Assembly (NCBI GenBank): GCA_024220525.1
Contig: JAMYWO010000244.1
Location: 1 to 61,546 of the forward strand
Direction: 5' to 3'
Source of the DNA: Cochliopodium minus
Taxonomy: Eukaryota > Discosea > Himatismenida > Cochliopodiidae
Length of the DNA: 61,546 nucleotides
Shown one piece after another: positions 32,787-46,158 of this stretch. The notes beneath the pieces are model-generated. The model searched no databases and was not told the DNA's origin. It worked only from the letters and a program-made list of their open reading frames with translations. Each line of letters starts with the position of its first letter. Position 1 is the stretch's first letter. The position numbers were made by a program, and so were the translations under genes.

Positions 32787-35700
32787 TTAATCTGTGGTAA
32801 CAGTTTTTTCAAAAATAGCATAGAAAATCTTGACAGTATCTAAATCATCACACAAAGTGATTGGAGGAGGAATGATATGACGGCAACCTCTCAACTTATC
32901 ACAAATATCAGCAGTAGCAGGATTGTTGTCATCACATTGGAAGTCCTTGACACATCTTCTGAAAGTTTCGCACTTCCCATTAGAAGGGTTACAGAAAGAA
33001 GCGAAACCCTTAGGAGTAGGACAAGCCCTAGGAGTATGGATACATTGACCTTCTTCGTTACAAGAATCTTCGGTACAAGCATTACCATCGTCACAAACAC
33101 GAGCCCTTTTTTAAAAATAATTAAAAAAAAATTTTTTAAAGAATTTTTCAAATTTACCTGTAGTGACATTGACCGTTGGAACAAGTAGCAATGGTACAGT
33201 TATTTGGTGCTTTACATTTGGATTCTCTTACACATCCGATACCTGGTGCGAATTTGCTGGTGAAGCAAGAAGTTTCTTCTTCGACGGAACAAGTTGGAAT
33301 CTTCACTACACACTTCCCAGTGTCAGGACTGCAAGTATAAGTGGTTCCACAGTGAGATGTACTTTGACAAGTTACAGGGGTGGTCAAACATCCCAATCTT
33401 CTATCACAGTATGCCTTTTTACATTTGTCATTGGTGGTACATACAACAGGGGTTTTGATGAGACCTTTTTTTGGGTGGCAGACTGCATTGGTACATTTGT
33501 CTACTTGAGAAAGTAAGATGGAAGTGATATCGTGGTAAACACATTCTCCAGTCTTGACATTGCAAGAATCTTTGGTACAAACATTATCATCATCGCATTT
33601 CTTAAATTTATTGACACATCTTCCAGTATCTGCATTGCAAGAATCTTCAGTACAAGCATTACCATCATCACAGTTCTTTTTGGTGAATACACATTTTCCT
33701 GTTTCAGCATCGCAAGTATCAACTGTACATGCGTTTCCATCGTTACAAGAGACAGGAGAGGTGATTACGCATTTTCCTGTCTTAGAATCGCATGTGGAAG
33801 GGAAGCACTTGTTCTTTCCTTGGCACTTCAAAGGAGTAAAGATGCATCCTGTTTTGGAATCACAGGTATCAATGGTACAAGCATTTCCATCATCACAAGA
33901 AATCGGATTCTTCAAAACTTGTCCATTGAATGGAGAGCATTTGTAGGTATTACATTTATCTTTTGCATTCAATGCCTTGATATCAAATTTAGGAGTGAAT
34001 ACGCATCCAATTTTGGGATCGCAAGAATCTTTGGTACATGGATTGTTATCTCTGCAAGTGATTGCATCATTTCTGCATTTACCATTTCCATCACAGTAAT
34101 CTCTTGTACATGCGTTGTTATCTTCACAAGATTTACCCACATGCTTGCATTTTCCAGTTTCTGCATCACAAGAATCAACAGTACATGCATTTCCATCATC
34201 ACAGTTTACTTTGGAGGTAGTGATTCCATTAATAGGACAGCAGTGAGTGATTTCGCATTTGTTTTTGGATGCAGGAACTTCAATGCGTTTGTTGACACAC
34301 TTTCCATTTTCACAACTATCTTTAGTACATGCGTTGTTATCATTACAGTTCAATGGAGTGTTTTTGCAACCAGACTTTGGGTGGCAAGAGTCGAGAGTAC
34401 AAGCATTGTTGTCATCACAGTTTTTGGTTTTGTAGTTGCAACCTGATTTTTGATCACAAGTATCCTTTGTACATTTGTTTCCATCTTTGCAAGTGACTGC
34501 GGTGTAAACACATTTTCCGGTTGTTTGATCACAGCTGTCAATGGTACAAGCATTGTTGTCATCACAGTTTATTTCTTTCAAGAAGACTCCCTTTGCAAGA
34601 GAACATCTAAAGACAGAACATTTGTTGTTGTTCTTTTTTTGGAGAAGTTCGAGATCAACAGGAGTGTAGATACATCCTTTAATTTTATCACAAGTATCAA
34701 CAGTACATGGATTTTTATCGTCACAAGTAATCTCTTCGTGGAAGATGGTTCCAGTTTTAATGTTGCACCAATCTTTTGTACATGCGTTTTTATCATCACA
34801 GCTTTTGAGTTTGTTTACGCATCCAAGTTTAGCATCACAAGTATCAATAGTACATGGGTTAGCATCGTCACAATTGGTTGGGGTGAATACACATCCGATG
34901 GTAGATTCGCAAGAGTCCTTTGTGCATTTATTGTTATCTTTGCAAGTGATAGGTGTGTGAACACATTTCCCGGTTGTTTGGTCACAAGTATCAGCAGTAC
35001 AAGCATCTCTATCGTCACAATTCTTTTTGAAAGGAACAGTACATTTTCCAGTTCTCTTGTCACACTTGGAAACTTGGCAAGGGTTTTCATTGATGCAAAT
35101 TTTTGGAGTAAAAAAGCATTGTCCATCAACACAAGAATCTGTGGTGCAAGCATCATTATCATCACAAACTTTGCCAGAATAGACACAACCTATCTTTGGA
35201 TCACACTTGTCAAGGACACATTTTCCTTTCTTTTCACAAGTAATCGGAGTGTGTTGGATACCATTGACTGGATCACACCAATCTTTTGTACATGCATTTC
35301 CATCATCCAAATCTTTTTGGGGAATAGGACGGAATCTGCATCCAAAAGATGGATCACAAGTATCTACAGTACATGGGTTGTTATCATTACATGTGATTTG
35401 TTTATGTTGGCAAGATTTAAGATCTGAAGAACAGAAATCGATAGTACAAGCGTTATTGTCGAAACAATTTTTTCCTTCAACTTTGTGGACACATCCTTTA
35501 ACTTTATCACAAGTATCAGTAGTACATGGATTTTTGTCATCACAAACAATCTTCTCATTGATAGCTTCTCCTGTGGTTGGGTTACAAGAGTCTTTGGTAC
35601 ATGCATTGTTATCATCAACATTTTTAGGGCTGAAGACACATCCTTTTACTTTGTCACAAGTATCAACAGTGCAAGGATTGTTATCATTACATTCTACTGA

Positions 35701-37831
35701 TTTTTTGACTAATCCCTTTTTAGAATCACAGGTGTAAATAGTGCATTTGTCACCGAGAGGAAGGTCAGATCTTCTATGGAGACATCCTAGTTTTTTATCA
35801 CAAGTATCAACGGTACAAGCATCTCCATCATCACAATTTATCTGAGTGTTTACGCATCCTTTTGATTTGTGGCAAGTATCTACAGTACATGCGTTGTGAT
35901 CATTACAATCTACCAATTTGTGTTCACATCCAACCTTGATGTTGCAAGAATCAATAGTACATGAGTTTTTATCATCACAATCAATTTGGGTGTTGACACA
36001 TCCCTTTTGTTTATCACAAGAATCAACAGTACATGCATTGTTATCATCACAGTTCTTTTGAATGTTTTTGCATTTTCCTGTTGCAGAATCACAAAAATCT
36101 TTGGTGCATGCATTGTTGTCTTCGCAAGTCTTTGCTTTGTTGATGCATCCAATTCCTTTTTCGCAAGAATCAACAGTACAAGGATTTTTGTCATCACAAT
36201 CTTTGGTTTCATAGAAACATCCTTTGGTAGGGGAACATCTATCAATGGTACAAGGATTGTTATCAGAACAGTTCTTAGCTTTGTGTTGGCATCCCAAAAC
36301 TCTATCACAGAAATCAGTTGTACATGCGTTGTTATCATCACAGTTAATCACTTGAGAGAAGTCGCATTTTCCTTTGACACATTTATCAAGAGTACATGCG
36401 TTATGATCATCGCATTTTACTCCTTCATTGATACATTTGTTGGTTTTAGCATCACATCTGTCTACAGTACAAGGATTAGAATCATCACAAGGTGGAAGAA
36501 CACTCTCTTTCTTTGAAATCTTTCCGGTCTTTGCGTCACATTGGAAGTGAAGAGCAGAGAGGCAATTTCCAGAAGGGACTTGGAGACAAGTTTGAGTGAT
36601 TCTGGCAATACACTTTTGTTCTCCTTTGCATTGGGTAAATTCTCCAGCACAGTTTTCGTGTACAAATTTAGGTACATTTTGGCAACCGTTCAAAGCATCA
36701 CAATAATCATAAGTACATGCGTTTCCATCATCACAATTCTTAGGAGTATCGATGATTCCTCTCTTAGCATCACAAGTTCTGATAATACAAGAATTTGGGC
36801 TTTTAACTGCAAGAGGGATGTATTCGCAACCATTCAAACCACATGAATCAGTTGTGCATTTGTTTCCATCATTACATTTAATTTGAGTATTAACACATTT
36901 TCCGTTTTGGCAAGAATCGGTTGTGCATGGATTCTTATCATCGCAATTCTTTTTTTTATGTGTACATCCCTTGTGTGGACAACAACTATCAATGGTACAT
37001 GCATCATTATCATCGCAAGAAATCAATTTGTTTACACATCCGGTGTTGAGATCGCAAGAATCAGCTGTGCATTTGTTGTCATCGTTACAATCCTTTGGAG
37101 TATTAACACATCCTTTTTGTGCATCACAACTACTGATTGAACATTTATCAGAAAGACAAGCATAGGTGTAAGTACATTGTCCATTCACACAAACATCTTT
37201 GGTACATGGGTTGTTATCATCACATTTGATTGTTTTATGAACACATCCTATTTTTGGATCACATAAATCAATTGTATTAGGGTTTTTGTCATCACACAAG
37301 GAATTGGTAGGAGTATTTACACATCCCACTTCTTTGCAGCTATCAACTGTACATGGTATACCATCATCACAAGAATTTGGTGTAAATACGCAACCTTTTT
37401 TCTTATCACATCTTGCAGTTGAACATGAATTAGGTGCAGTGCAAGTTAAGGGAGTATGAACACACTTTCCAGTCTTTGTATCACAAACATCTTTAGTACA
37501 TGCATCTCCATCATCACAATTAACTGGTGTGAATACGCAACCTTTTGATGAGCATGTATTTACTGTACATGGATTTCCATCACAACAACTTTATAAATCA
37601 AGTTAATATCAATATTATGTTTATATTTTGGGTTTTTTATCAAAGTTTAGATACTGTAAATTAAAAAGAAAGAAATTACAATTCATTTTTTGGTGTATTG
37701 ATACACTGATTTTCTTTACATGTATCTAATGTACAAGAAATTCCATCATCACATCTGCTTGCATCGCAATTATTCTTGGCAAATGAACTTGCCAAGAATA
37801 TAATCAATAAAATTAGCAAAATATTTCTCAT
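32787..37831 (-). CDS. giant secreted Cys-rich CTxDxC-repeat protein (EcmA/EcmB-like)
   Basis: Three exons, 37831-37680, 37585-33158 and 33105-32787, give 1,632 residues. The protein starts with a signal peptide (MRNILLILLIIFLASSFAKN). It then consists of about sixty copies of a 23-26 residue Cys-rich unit of the form CDDNNACTVDSCDxxxGCVxTPxx. Each unit holds Asp/Asn-rich acidic groups that could bind calcium and several Cys for disulfides. This repeat (CTDC family) builds the dictyostelid stalk and slime-sheath proteins EcmA and EcmB, so an extracellular matrix or wall role is likely. Copies vary by one to a few residues, as expected from unequal crossing-over. The last unit changes and ends IFYAIFEKTVTTD. 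The antisense strand is open over long stretches only because of the repeat's codon pattern. Confidence 0.93.
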
Positions 37832-38405
37832 TTCTTTGTCATTAAAGTTGATTGGAGGATTATAAGGAAAAAAAAAAAATATGTAAGATAAAGAAAGAAT
37901 TCTAAATTAAAAAATATAAACTATAGAAAAATTTAGTAAATTATAAAGGTTACCTTTATCTGATAAAGAATTTTTATATTTGTAAAATTGTGGCCAATTT
38001 TTTTTTATTTGATATTTTTTTATTTGATTGAAAATTATTTTTTGATGAATTTAAAAAAAACAACTTTTAAATACAAGAAAAGAAGGTAATGAAAATGACA
38101 TTGGGACAATAAATTGGTATCCTTAAAATCTTTGTTATTAAACCAAGGAATAAGGAATAATTCTCCTTCAATCTCTAATTATTTTAATTTTTTATAAATT
38201 ATAATTTATTAACTTTCAAGTTAATATGAAATTTAAAAATTTATTTGCTTTTTTTTTTTTATGCAAAGGAATACTCAAATATTACTCTTATTTTCAAATA
38301 AATAGATTATTATTTTGAATAGTGATGATAATTTTATTTTATATTTATTTTCCTCATTTAAAAGATTTTATGTTTTTTTTATTTTTTTTTCCCCTTCAAT
38401 GATAG
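37832..38405. other. intergenic, about 575 bp
   Basis: Upstream of the giant Cys-rich gene and downstream of the CC2D1-like gene. AT-rich, nothing recognised; presumably contains the promoter of the 37831 start. Confidence 0.5.
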
Positions 38406-38407
38406 GA

Positions 38408-41400
38408 TCAAGAACCCAATTCTTGTTCCATCTTCTTTGCTCTTGTCAAACATCTCATGGCATCAGGTTTCTTTCCTTGTTTATTTAAAGCAACAGCCAA
38501 TTGTTTTTCTTCTTTGATTTTTTTTTGTACATTTTCAACATAAGTCTCTTGAGAAATGAGCTCATTTTCAATTTGCATCATCAAAAGAGATCTTTTGAGT
38601 TCCAAATCAGAGAGGATATCTTCAATATCCGATTTTTCTTGATTATTTGCTTTGGAAAGCATTTGTTTATAATATAACATTTCATGATCAAAAACAGAAA
38701 TGGAGCAAATACTATTATTTAATAAAAAGATTAAATAATTTTTTTTCCTTTTTTTTTTTTTACCTATCAACACAATGAGGATCTTCAAGAGTAGAAGTGC
38801 TTGGAGGAGGTATTCCTTTTGTAGGAGTTTTTGTAGGAGGTTGTTTGACAGGTAACTCTTTTACAGGTTCTTTTACAGGCAATTCTTTGACAGGTTGTTT
38901 GACAGGTAATTCTTTAGTGGGTTGTTTGATAGGAGGTTGTTTGACGGGAACCTGTTTGGTGGGTTGTTTGATAGGTTCCTCAGGGAGTTCCTCTTTCTCA
39001 TTTTCTTCTTGTACTTGAGAAGCTTCTTGAAGTTCTTCGTTCATCAACTTGATACGATGCATGCATACTCTTGCATTTTCGACATCACCCTTGTTTTTGA
39101 GAGCTTGTGCGATTTTCTTTTCAGTCAAAATAGCATCGTTGATAGATTTGATGTAACCTTCCATACTCATCATTCCTCCTTGTATTTTGGAGATGATGAC
39201 CTGATTGGTGCCCTCTAAAGCGATTTTTTTGACATCCAAATCAGAATCCATCTTTTGCTTTGAAATCCTCAACAACTCCCACTCCAAAACTTTGAGAGAA
39301 GAATGTCTCTGAGGATCGTCATGTATCAATGTAAGATCTTCCAATTTAGTTTCTTTAACACCCACACTCTCGCTCACAGTATCTTCAACTTCCACTTCAA
39401 CCTCAACTTCTACATCTTCGTAGACATATTGAAAATCTTCGACAACTTCCTCGATAACTTCAGATTGTTTAGGAGATTCAAAGTGTTGATCTATTATGAT
39501 AAACTTTTCGTTGATAATGAGCGCATCGATTCCTTGCAAAGGCTTTTTAAGTTTGATTTTGATCTCCAGCTTTCCTCCAGTGGCCTTTCTTGACTTTATC
39601 AGCTGAGCAACTTGATAAATCTCCGTCTTGTTTATGAGAGAATCCAACTTGATCTCCAAGGAACCAAGAGAAGTGGCCTTCTTAAACAAAGATCCAGTTT
39701 TGAAAACCTCAAACACAATCTTCTTCCTCTCGACATAGCTAAGAAAAGATTTCTTTCTGGTAATTGGCAAAATCTTTTTAAAATCATAAACAGGAGTCAA
39801 CCCGGTCTTTATGGTGGGTGTTTGAAACACTTGGTTCCCACTCTCTTTAGGATAAGCATAGTCAAAGGTAACGTAGCTTTCACACGGTCCAGAATCATCC
39901 TTGATGTCGATCCCCTTGATGATCTCCACTTCCATTTCTTCCTCTTTCAAGTGTTCATTGAGCTTCTCTATCTTGATCTGTTTATCTTCCATATGGAATT
40001 TGGGCAAAGGTGTACCTACTTTTTCTTTTGCTTCCAAAATTTTTTGCAAGTGTATTTTATCAGCTAAAAAATGTCATTAAAAAATTGTTGGGAAAAAATT
40101 TCTAAAAAAAAAAGTTTATTAAAAAGAAAAACCTTTGTACTGTTTAGAATAATTAGCTGCTTCAATTTTATTAATAGATCTGTATTCCTAAATTATTTTT
40201 AAAACAGATTCTTATTTGAATTAAAATTTTTTGCAAAAAATTTTTAAAACCTTTGCTTTTTCCAAACAATTTCTCATTTGATTCGAAAATTCCAAAATGA
40301 ATTTTTCAAAATTTTGTTTTCTTTTGTTCTCCTCTCCCTCTAATTGTTTTTTCTTTTCCAAATTTTCTTGTTTTTTGTTAGAAACTACTTTCTTCTTGAC
40401 TTTTTTCTTCACAATTTTTTTGATGGTTTTTTTGGGTAAAGGTTTGGACTTTGGCTGGGGTTTAGGGACTTCAGAAGGTTTTTCTAAAATAGGCTGTGAT
40501 TGTGGTTGAGGAGGCTTATTTTCCGAGATTTCTTTAAAAATAATTTAATAAAAAAAAAAAGAGTTAAAGAGAAGTAAATTAAAATTTTAAAATATTCAAA
40601 GAGTGTAATTAAATAAAAAAAATTTGATAAATGTTAAAAAAATAATCAATATAAAAACAAATTGAACAATTTGAAAAAAACCTCTTAATAATGTTTAAAT
40701 AAAAACGAAAAACAAATGAAAATTTCTTTTTGAAAAAATTACCATGTTTTTGAGGAAGAGGTTTTTTTGGCATTACAGGCTCGGATTCAATTTTGGTGGG
40801 CGTTTGTATCGGAACTTCAAATACGGGAACAGGAGGAAGGTTTTTCAAATCTATGGGGATCTCTTCTCCATTTTTGAGCAACTCGAGATATGAAGTAAGA
40901 ACTTTAGAGGTGTTTAAATACTCCCTGGCCTTCTCTATCACGTTTGCTTTTTTAGCAATTAATGTAACTTGTTTATATTGTTTAGTTCTTTCATCCACTA
41001 ATTTAATCGCAACCTATAATCATAATTAAAATTTTAAATTTTTTTTTTTTTCAATGAATTAATTAAAATCTCTGAAAAAACAATTTTTTTTACTTCATCG
41101 AACAAATTATTTTTTCTTCTCAGCTCCGATATCTTTAATTTAATTTCATTTATCTCTTCCAATGTATTTGCTGCATCGTCTTCATTCCCTTCTTTCTTTG
41201 TCAATAGATAATATTCTTGATTTTCTTTCAATTCTTTTTTCAATTTATTTATTATCTTTATTGGTGTTTCTTCTCCTTCTATGAAATGATATTTTATTTA
41301 AATAATGGTGAAATTTAGGTTATAAATCAATATTAAAGAGAATAACTTTTAATATCATTGCAAAACAGACAAAAATAATTATTTAGTGTTAATTTATTAT

Positions 41401-41697
41401 GGTTTAAGAATAAAAAATACCTCCATCTTCTTCATTGGAATCCAAATTATTCAATTCATCAGATAAATCATGATCATTTTCATCTTCTTCATTCATATCT
41501 ACCTCAATATCAACAATGTCATTAGATAACATTGAATTAAGCTCATTATTGTCGATATTGATGTCAGAGCTTTGAGTAAAATTACTGGGATCCAAGCCCA
41601 ATTTAATTAATTCTTCATGTGATGGTATATCATCATTTTTCTTCTTGTTATCTTTTTTAGAATTGGTATCCTTATTATCTTTTTTCTTTCTGAACAT
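38408..41697 (-). CDS. CC2D1/Lgd-like protein with DM14 repeats and C2-like domain
   Basis: ATG at 41697 (MFRKKKDNKDT). An acidic N-terminus is followed by DM14-like helical repeats, seen as KELKENQEYYLLTKKEGNED and YKQVTLIAKKANVIEKAREY followed by a PIDLKNLPPVP tail. A third lies at NKRKQNFEKFI. A C2-like beta domain then follows (YVTFDYAYPKES, RKKIVFEVFKTG, LGSLEIKLDSLINK, GGKLEIKIKLKKPL), and a C-terminal coiled region. This is the order of CC2D1A/B and Drosophila Lgd, which bind the ESCRT-III subunit CHMP4/Shrub and regulate endosomal sorting. A tract of KQPTKELPV and KEPVKELPV repeats at 38800-38970 interrupts the C-terminal helices and is unusual. Exon order is sure; exact splice sites upstream of 40049 were not all checked. 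Confidence 0.82.
38800..38980 (-). repeat. PVKQPxKEL peptide repeat in the CC2D1-like gene
   Basis: About ten tandem 7-9 residue units alternating KQPTK, ELPVKQPVK and EPVKELPVK. DNA units are close to a 24-27 bp repeat, so length variation between strains is likely. Confidence 0.8.
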
Positions 41698-41842
41698 TTT
41701 TTTTTTCAAGAAAAGAATGACAAAAGTTTTTTTTATTTAGTTTTTTTTAAAATCAAATAAAAAAAATATCTCAACATTATTATCATCTCAATATGAAACA
41801 ATCTGCCAAGTTAATTATAATACAATTTATTTTTAAATAGAT

Positions 41843-44139
41843 TCAAAAATCTTCCCAAGAATTATTGGCAAAGGAAAGATGAAGATTCCAGTCTTCAAAC
41901 TCCTTTTGAGATTCGGGTAAAAAATAATAAGTACGATTGCTAGTCTTTTCTTTGATTTGGATAGGCTGTTTGGTGGGAGAATTGATCGAGCTCAATTCTT
42001 CTTGCAAAGCTGGTTCAACATCAAAAATGAAATCAATGTTTTTCAAGTTGATGGTTTTGATAGGAGTAGTGTCATCTTGCTTGTAATAATAAGAAAGATT
42101 ATCATTTTTTAATTCGAACCATCTCTTTTTCCAACTATTCAACAAAAAAAATTAAAAAAAAATATGAAAATAAAAAAAAATTAAATTAAATTAAATAATT
42201 ACTTTTTAACAAAATTTCCTTTCTTTTGCATCCATCCAGATTTTATGAAATCGTTATTTATTGAATTTTGAGTTTTGTTGTGAAAAGAAATGAGAACAGA
42301 GTTTTCGAGATTGTTGTGTTTTAATTTGTTCATGTAGCTTTTCTTCTTATTGGAAATGTCTGAGTAATTTTTTCTTAATAATTCCATCCACAAATTTTTT
42401 TCTTCTTCGTCTTTACAAATAAATAAGTACTTCTGTGTTATAGAAAATATTTTTTCGGTAATGGAAAAGCAGAAAGGATATTTTTCATTTGTTTCATCTT
42501 TTTTAATATAAAATAAAATTAAATAATTTAATAAAAAATAAAAATAAAAAATAAAAATATTTACTTTCCAAAAAGGAAAAAGGAATCAAAATGAAAGCTA
42601 TGGAAGTGAAGTGATTGAAATTATCATTTCTCACAGCAAGCAAAACACTATCATTAAACAAAAACAAATGAATGAACGATGGAGTTATTTTGTTTCCCTG
42701 AGAGATGATCTCAAAGAAACCCTCCCTGATAAACTTTCGGTCGTGTTCCATTAAACTCAAGTTTTCTTTTGGGCTGAAATACATTTGTATTTCGAATAAC
42801 CTTTGTCCGTTTTCTGCTTCTCTAAAAATTATTTTTTATTTTATAATTTAAAAAATAATTTATTATTCAATAATTAATTTTTTTAAAAAATTTTATAGTT
42901 TTAATTAATTTATAATTTTTACCTCTTTGCACTGTTTATGAAGTCTGCAATTTCAGTGATGAGATTAACTAATTTTATCATATTCTCTTTTTGTACATGA
43001 TCTTGAGGAATATTCTTGTTCAACTCTTTTAGTAACAATACCTATATTTTGAATTTTTTGTTGAATTTTATAATAATCAGTTTTTTTAAATATTTTTTAC
43101 ATATCTTGGAACTCTTTGTACTGATAAAATTAGTAAAGCACTTAAATTCTTTTCATCATTTTTATTGTTAAACCAAACAGAAAATTTGGGATATTCTTGT
43201 ACTTCCCTCAGTGTTTTTCTTATATTAAAACAATAAAATAAAACAAAACTAAATATCAAAAAAAAAAAAAAATGATTACAGGGATGATCCAAAGTTGTTG
43301 ATATAAGGAATGTACATTTTTAAGAAATGAAATTTTTTTAAAAATAAAGAGGGGATATCCTTTTTATTTTTAATTTTTAATGAAAAAAAATTTTGCTACA
43401 TCAGAAATGGATGATTCACGAAAAAAGGGATAAATTTACCATATACAATCCATGTTCATTCCATTCCTTTTGCATATCTTCCAAAAGAATTTCATGGAAA
43501 TTATAAATGATTGAGATATTTCCAAATATACTTTCTATTTCCATTTCACTATTGAAAAATAAAAGATCATTTTAGGGGTTTCAAATTTTATCGCTATCAC
43601 CTTATCAATGGTGTTCCATTTTTGGCCAATTCTTTTAAATGATTGAAATTAATAAATAATAATGGTTTAATTTCAATCACCTTTGAGAGGGTTCAAATAA
43701 ATATCTACCAAAGATTTCAAGCTTTCTACATAGGTCCTTTCTGTCGATATAATTTCTCTTTTTTTTTATTTAAATAAACAGGAAATTGTATTCTCTTTAT
43801 ATTTCAAAAATATTACCTTACTATATTCCTTCTTTGTTTAATATCTTGAAAATGTGAATTGTTTTCTATTATTTTGTTGATTTGCTTCAATTGCTTTCTT
43901 AGAATGTATCTTCGAGCTGCATTTTGAATTATTATTATTTTTACCACATCTTCTTCATTGATTGTAATCAATTGTTGAGATGGATCGTACATTCTGCTTA
44001 TTCTTTTGTTGTGATCTTCATCTTTAGATTTTATTTTAACTGTTATTTTCTTCTTAAAGAAATTTGATCTATCCAAATTTCTATTCTCATCACCAGTATT
44101 TATATCCTCTCCATATTCTGTTGATGTTAAATTACCCAT
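41843..44139 (-). CDS. RhoGEF: IQ motif, DH domain, two PH domains, N-myristoylation site
   Basis: ATG at 44139 gives MGNLTSTEYGED, a good N-myristoylation sequence (Gly2, Ser/Thr at 5-6). An IQ motif (IIIIQNAARRYILRKQL) follows. The DH domain shows ERTYVESLKSLVDIYLNPL, FGNISIIYNFHEILLEDM and ALLILSVQRVPRYV. PH1 reads REGFFEIISQ and HLFLFNDSVLLAV. PH2 reads KSGWMQKKGNFVKK and WKKRWFELKNDNLSYYY and ends EFEDWNLHLSF. The protein should activate a Rho/Rac GTPase at membranes, perhaps under calmodulin control through the IQ. DH-PH-PH is less common than DH-PH but is known in FGD-type GEFs. Seven or more exons; those between 42940 and 43800 are short. Confidence 0.87.
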
Positions 44140-44458
44140 CAAATTATTGAAACAATATTTTTTTTATTTTTTATCATTTATCTCATTTATCTCATTTCCA
44201 CTTTGAAATTAACAAACCAAAGAGAACATTGCAAAATTGAAGTGAATAAGAAATTTAGAAAATGAATCTAAAATCAAAGTAAAGTTTTAAAAATATTTCT
44301 TTTTTTTTTTTTAAAAAGACAAACTTTTATAAAGCAATTTTCAAAAATAATGTGACAAAGTTTTGATATAGGAAATAATGAGGAATTTAGGTGAATTTCT
44401 TTCAGAATATGAAATAAAATGAAATCACAGTTTTTAAATTATAAAACTTTTTAATGGA
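44140..44458. other. contig end with dispersed repeat
   Basis: Intergenic sequence upstream of the RhoGEF. Its last 96 bp are the second copy of the dispersed repeat. A single n at 44459 marks a scaffold join. Confidence 0.7.
44363..44458. repeat. dispersed repeat, copy 2, at contig end
   Basis: Matches 3251-3348. Bases 44382-44458 (77 nt) are identical to 3272-3348, and the contig stops exactly where the 77-mer ends. Confidence 0.92.
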
Positions 44459-44459
44459 N

Positions 44460-44555
44460 GGAAATAGTGGTTTTGTTTCTCTCAAAGGTTTCTTTACTGA
44501 ACTTTCTTTTTCTGTTTATTCCAAGCTCAGAAGATTTTCCCTCTCTCATGTAATT
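44460..44555 (+). CDS. possible exon of a truncated + strand gene
   Basis: Open frame reading NSGFVSLKGFFTELSFSV... up to LSH, followed by a gtaattt donor and a T-rich stretch, as in sense-strand introns of other genes here. The left side is cut by the contig end. No family recognised, and it may be noncoding. Confidence 0.25.
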
Positions 44556-44645
44556 TCATTTTTTATTTTCATTTTTCATTTTTATGACTTATTTTTTTTT
44601 TATATTTTTATTTTTTTATTTTTTTAATTTTTTATTTTTCATTTT

Positions 44646-46158
44646 TTATTTTATTAAATAACATTTTCTTACTGGTGTATCACACGTTGTACCTGACCAA
44701 CCAGAATTACATAAACAAAAACCAGGTGAAGTACAGACTCCATTTCCATTACAATCTTTTTTAAAAAAAAAAAGTTTTAAAAATGAAAAATTATGATTAA
44801 TTTTAAATTTGAAAAATAAATTCAAAAAATTCTAAATCATTTTTTAAATGAATTAAAAAAATTAAAAATAATTTAAAAAATTAAAATTTTTTTACCTTGT
44901 TGAGCCGAACAATTTGCTCGACTGCAATCTGAGCTTAACCAACCCGGATTACATGAGCAAATATTCATTCCTAAAAGATTGTTGATTTGTTTACTTAATG
45001 TAAAAATTTTTTTTTTGTTTGATTTTTACCTACACAATTCCCTTTTCCATTACAACCATTTTTATCACTGCAAGAAAATGATTCACACATCACTCCTTTA
45101 TATCCACTATTACAGTTGCACAAGTTTGGACCTGAAAAGAAATTAAATTTAATTTATGAAATTCAGAATTTCATTGAATGAAAAAAAAAATTAAAAAATT
45201 AAAATGTATCGGAAAATTCCAATATCAATTCTTTTTATATTAAAATCCAATTTCCATTAAAATGTTTGGAATTATCTTTTTATAATTTTTTTTTTTTACC
45301 TATGCAAGATCCATTCCCAGAGCAATTATTTACTGAACTACAATCAAAATTTTCGCATCCTGCTCCACTATACCCGGGGGAACAACTGCAATTGTTAGGA
45401 CCTTTCATATGAAGAAAAAGGATTAATAAAAATTTGTTAATTTATATGCTATCCAATGTTGAGATATGAAAATTAATCCAAATATATGGAGCAGATTATA
45501 TTCTCACAAATAAATTTTTAATTAAAAAAAAATAATTACCTGTACAATTTCCTCTATTCAAACAATTCGAAACATAAGAACAATCCTTTAAGTTGTATAT
45601 ATTTTTAAGTAATTGAAAATAAATTTTTTTATTTTTTTTACAAATTTGTTGCATGTTCTTCCAGCATATCCATAATGACAAGAACATGTATCTGGGGAAA
45701 TGCAATCTCCTTTAGAAGTGCAATTATCCACCCCACTGCAATCCTTTCAGAAGAGAAATAAATAAAATTTTAATTTTATTTTTTGCAGCTTTAAAATTTT
45801 GATAAATTTACAATTGTTGAACAAGAAAATCCAGTATAACCAGATTTACATGTACATACATTAGATCCCTTGGTATAAAAAATATTTTTAAAACTGAATT
45901 TTTTATTTTTGATTAAATTATTTTCTACAGTGCACGATCCTGTTCCACTACAACACCCTATATCCCGATTAAACTCTTTTGAATTGATATATAATCTACA
46001 TTTGATTTACCTGCCAACAAGCAATCAATTGGTTGATAAATAGTAGGTCCATCTTGAGCTGATCTTTTTGCCACATCATAACATGCAACCTGAGAATTAC
46101 ATTTCCTCAAAAAAAATATACTCAGGAGAAAGAATATATAAAAATATAGCTTTTTCAT
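44646..46158 (-). CDS. secreted EGF-repeat protein
   Basis: ATG at 46158. The first 22 residues (MKKLYFYIFFLLSIFFLRKC) are a signal peptide. About seven EGF/EGF-CA-like units follow, most in separate exons: CTCKSGYTGFSC, DCSGVDNCTSKGDC, CSCHYGYAGRTC, CSCSPGYSGAGC, CNCNSGYKGVMC, CSCNPGWLSSDC and CLCNSGWSGTTC. Spacing matches the tenascin/teneurin type DCSxxxxCxxxGxC. Reading through the last exon gives a stop at 44646. If the gtaaga there is a donor, the gene would run on beyond the contig edge. No transmembrane segment is visible, so it may be secreted or truncated. Likely an adhesion or matrix protein. Confidence 0.75.

Noticed and set aside
33163-37165. Long open frames on the + strand (up to about 325 codons) opposite the Cys-rich gene
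   Set aside because: They mirror the repeat codons of the real gene, lack ATG contexts and domains, and vanish outside the repeat.
32877-37585. Regularly spaced repeats resembling a CRISPR-like array at low resolution
   Set aside because: Units are coding, in frame every 23-26 codons, diverged, and inside a secreted eukaryotic protein.
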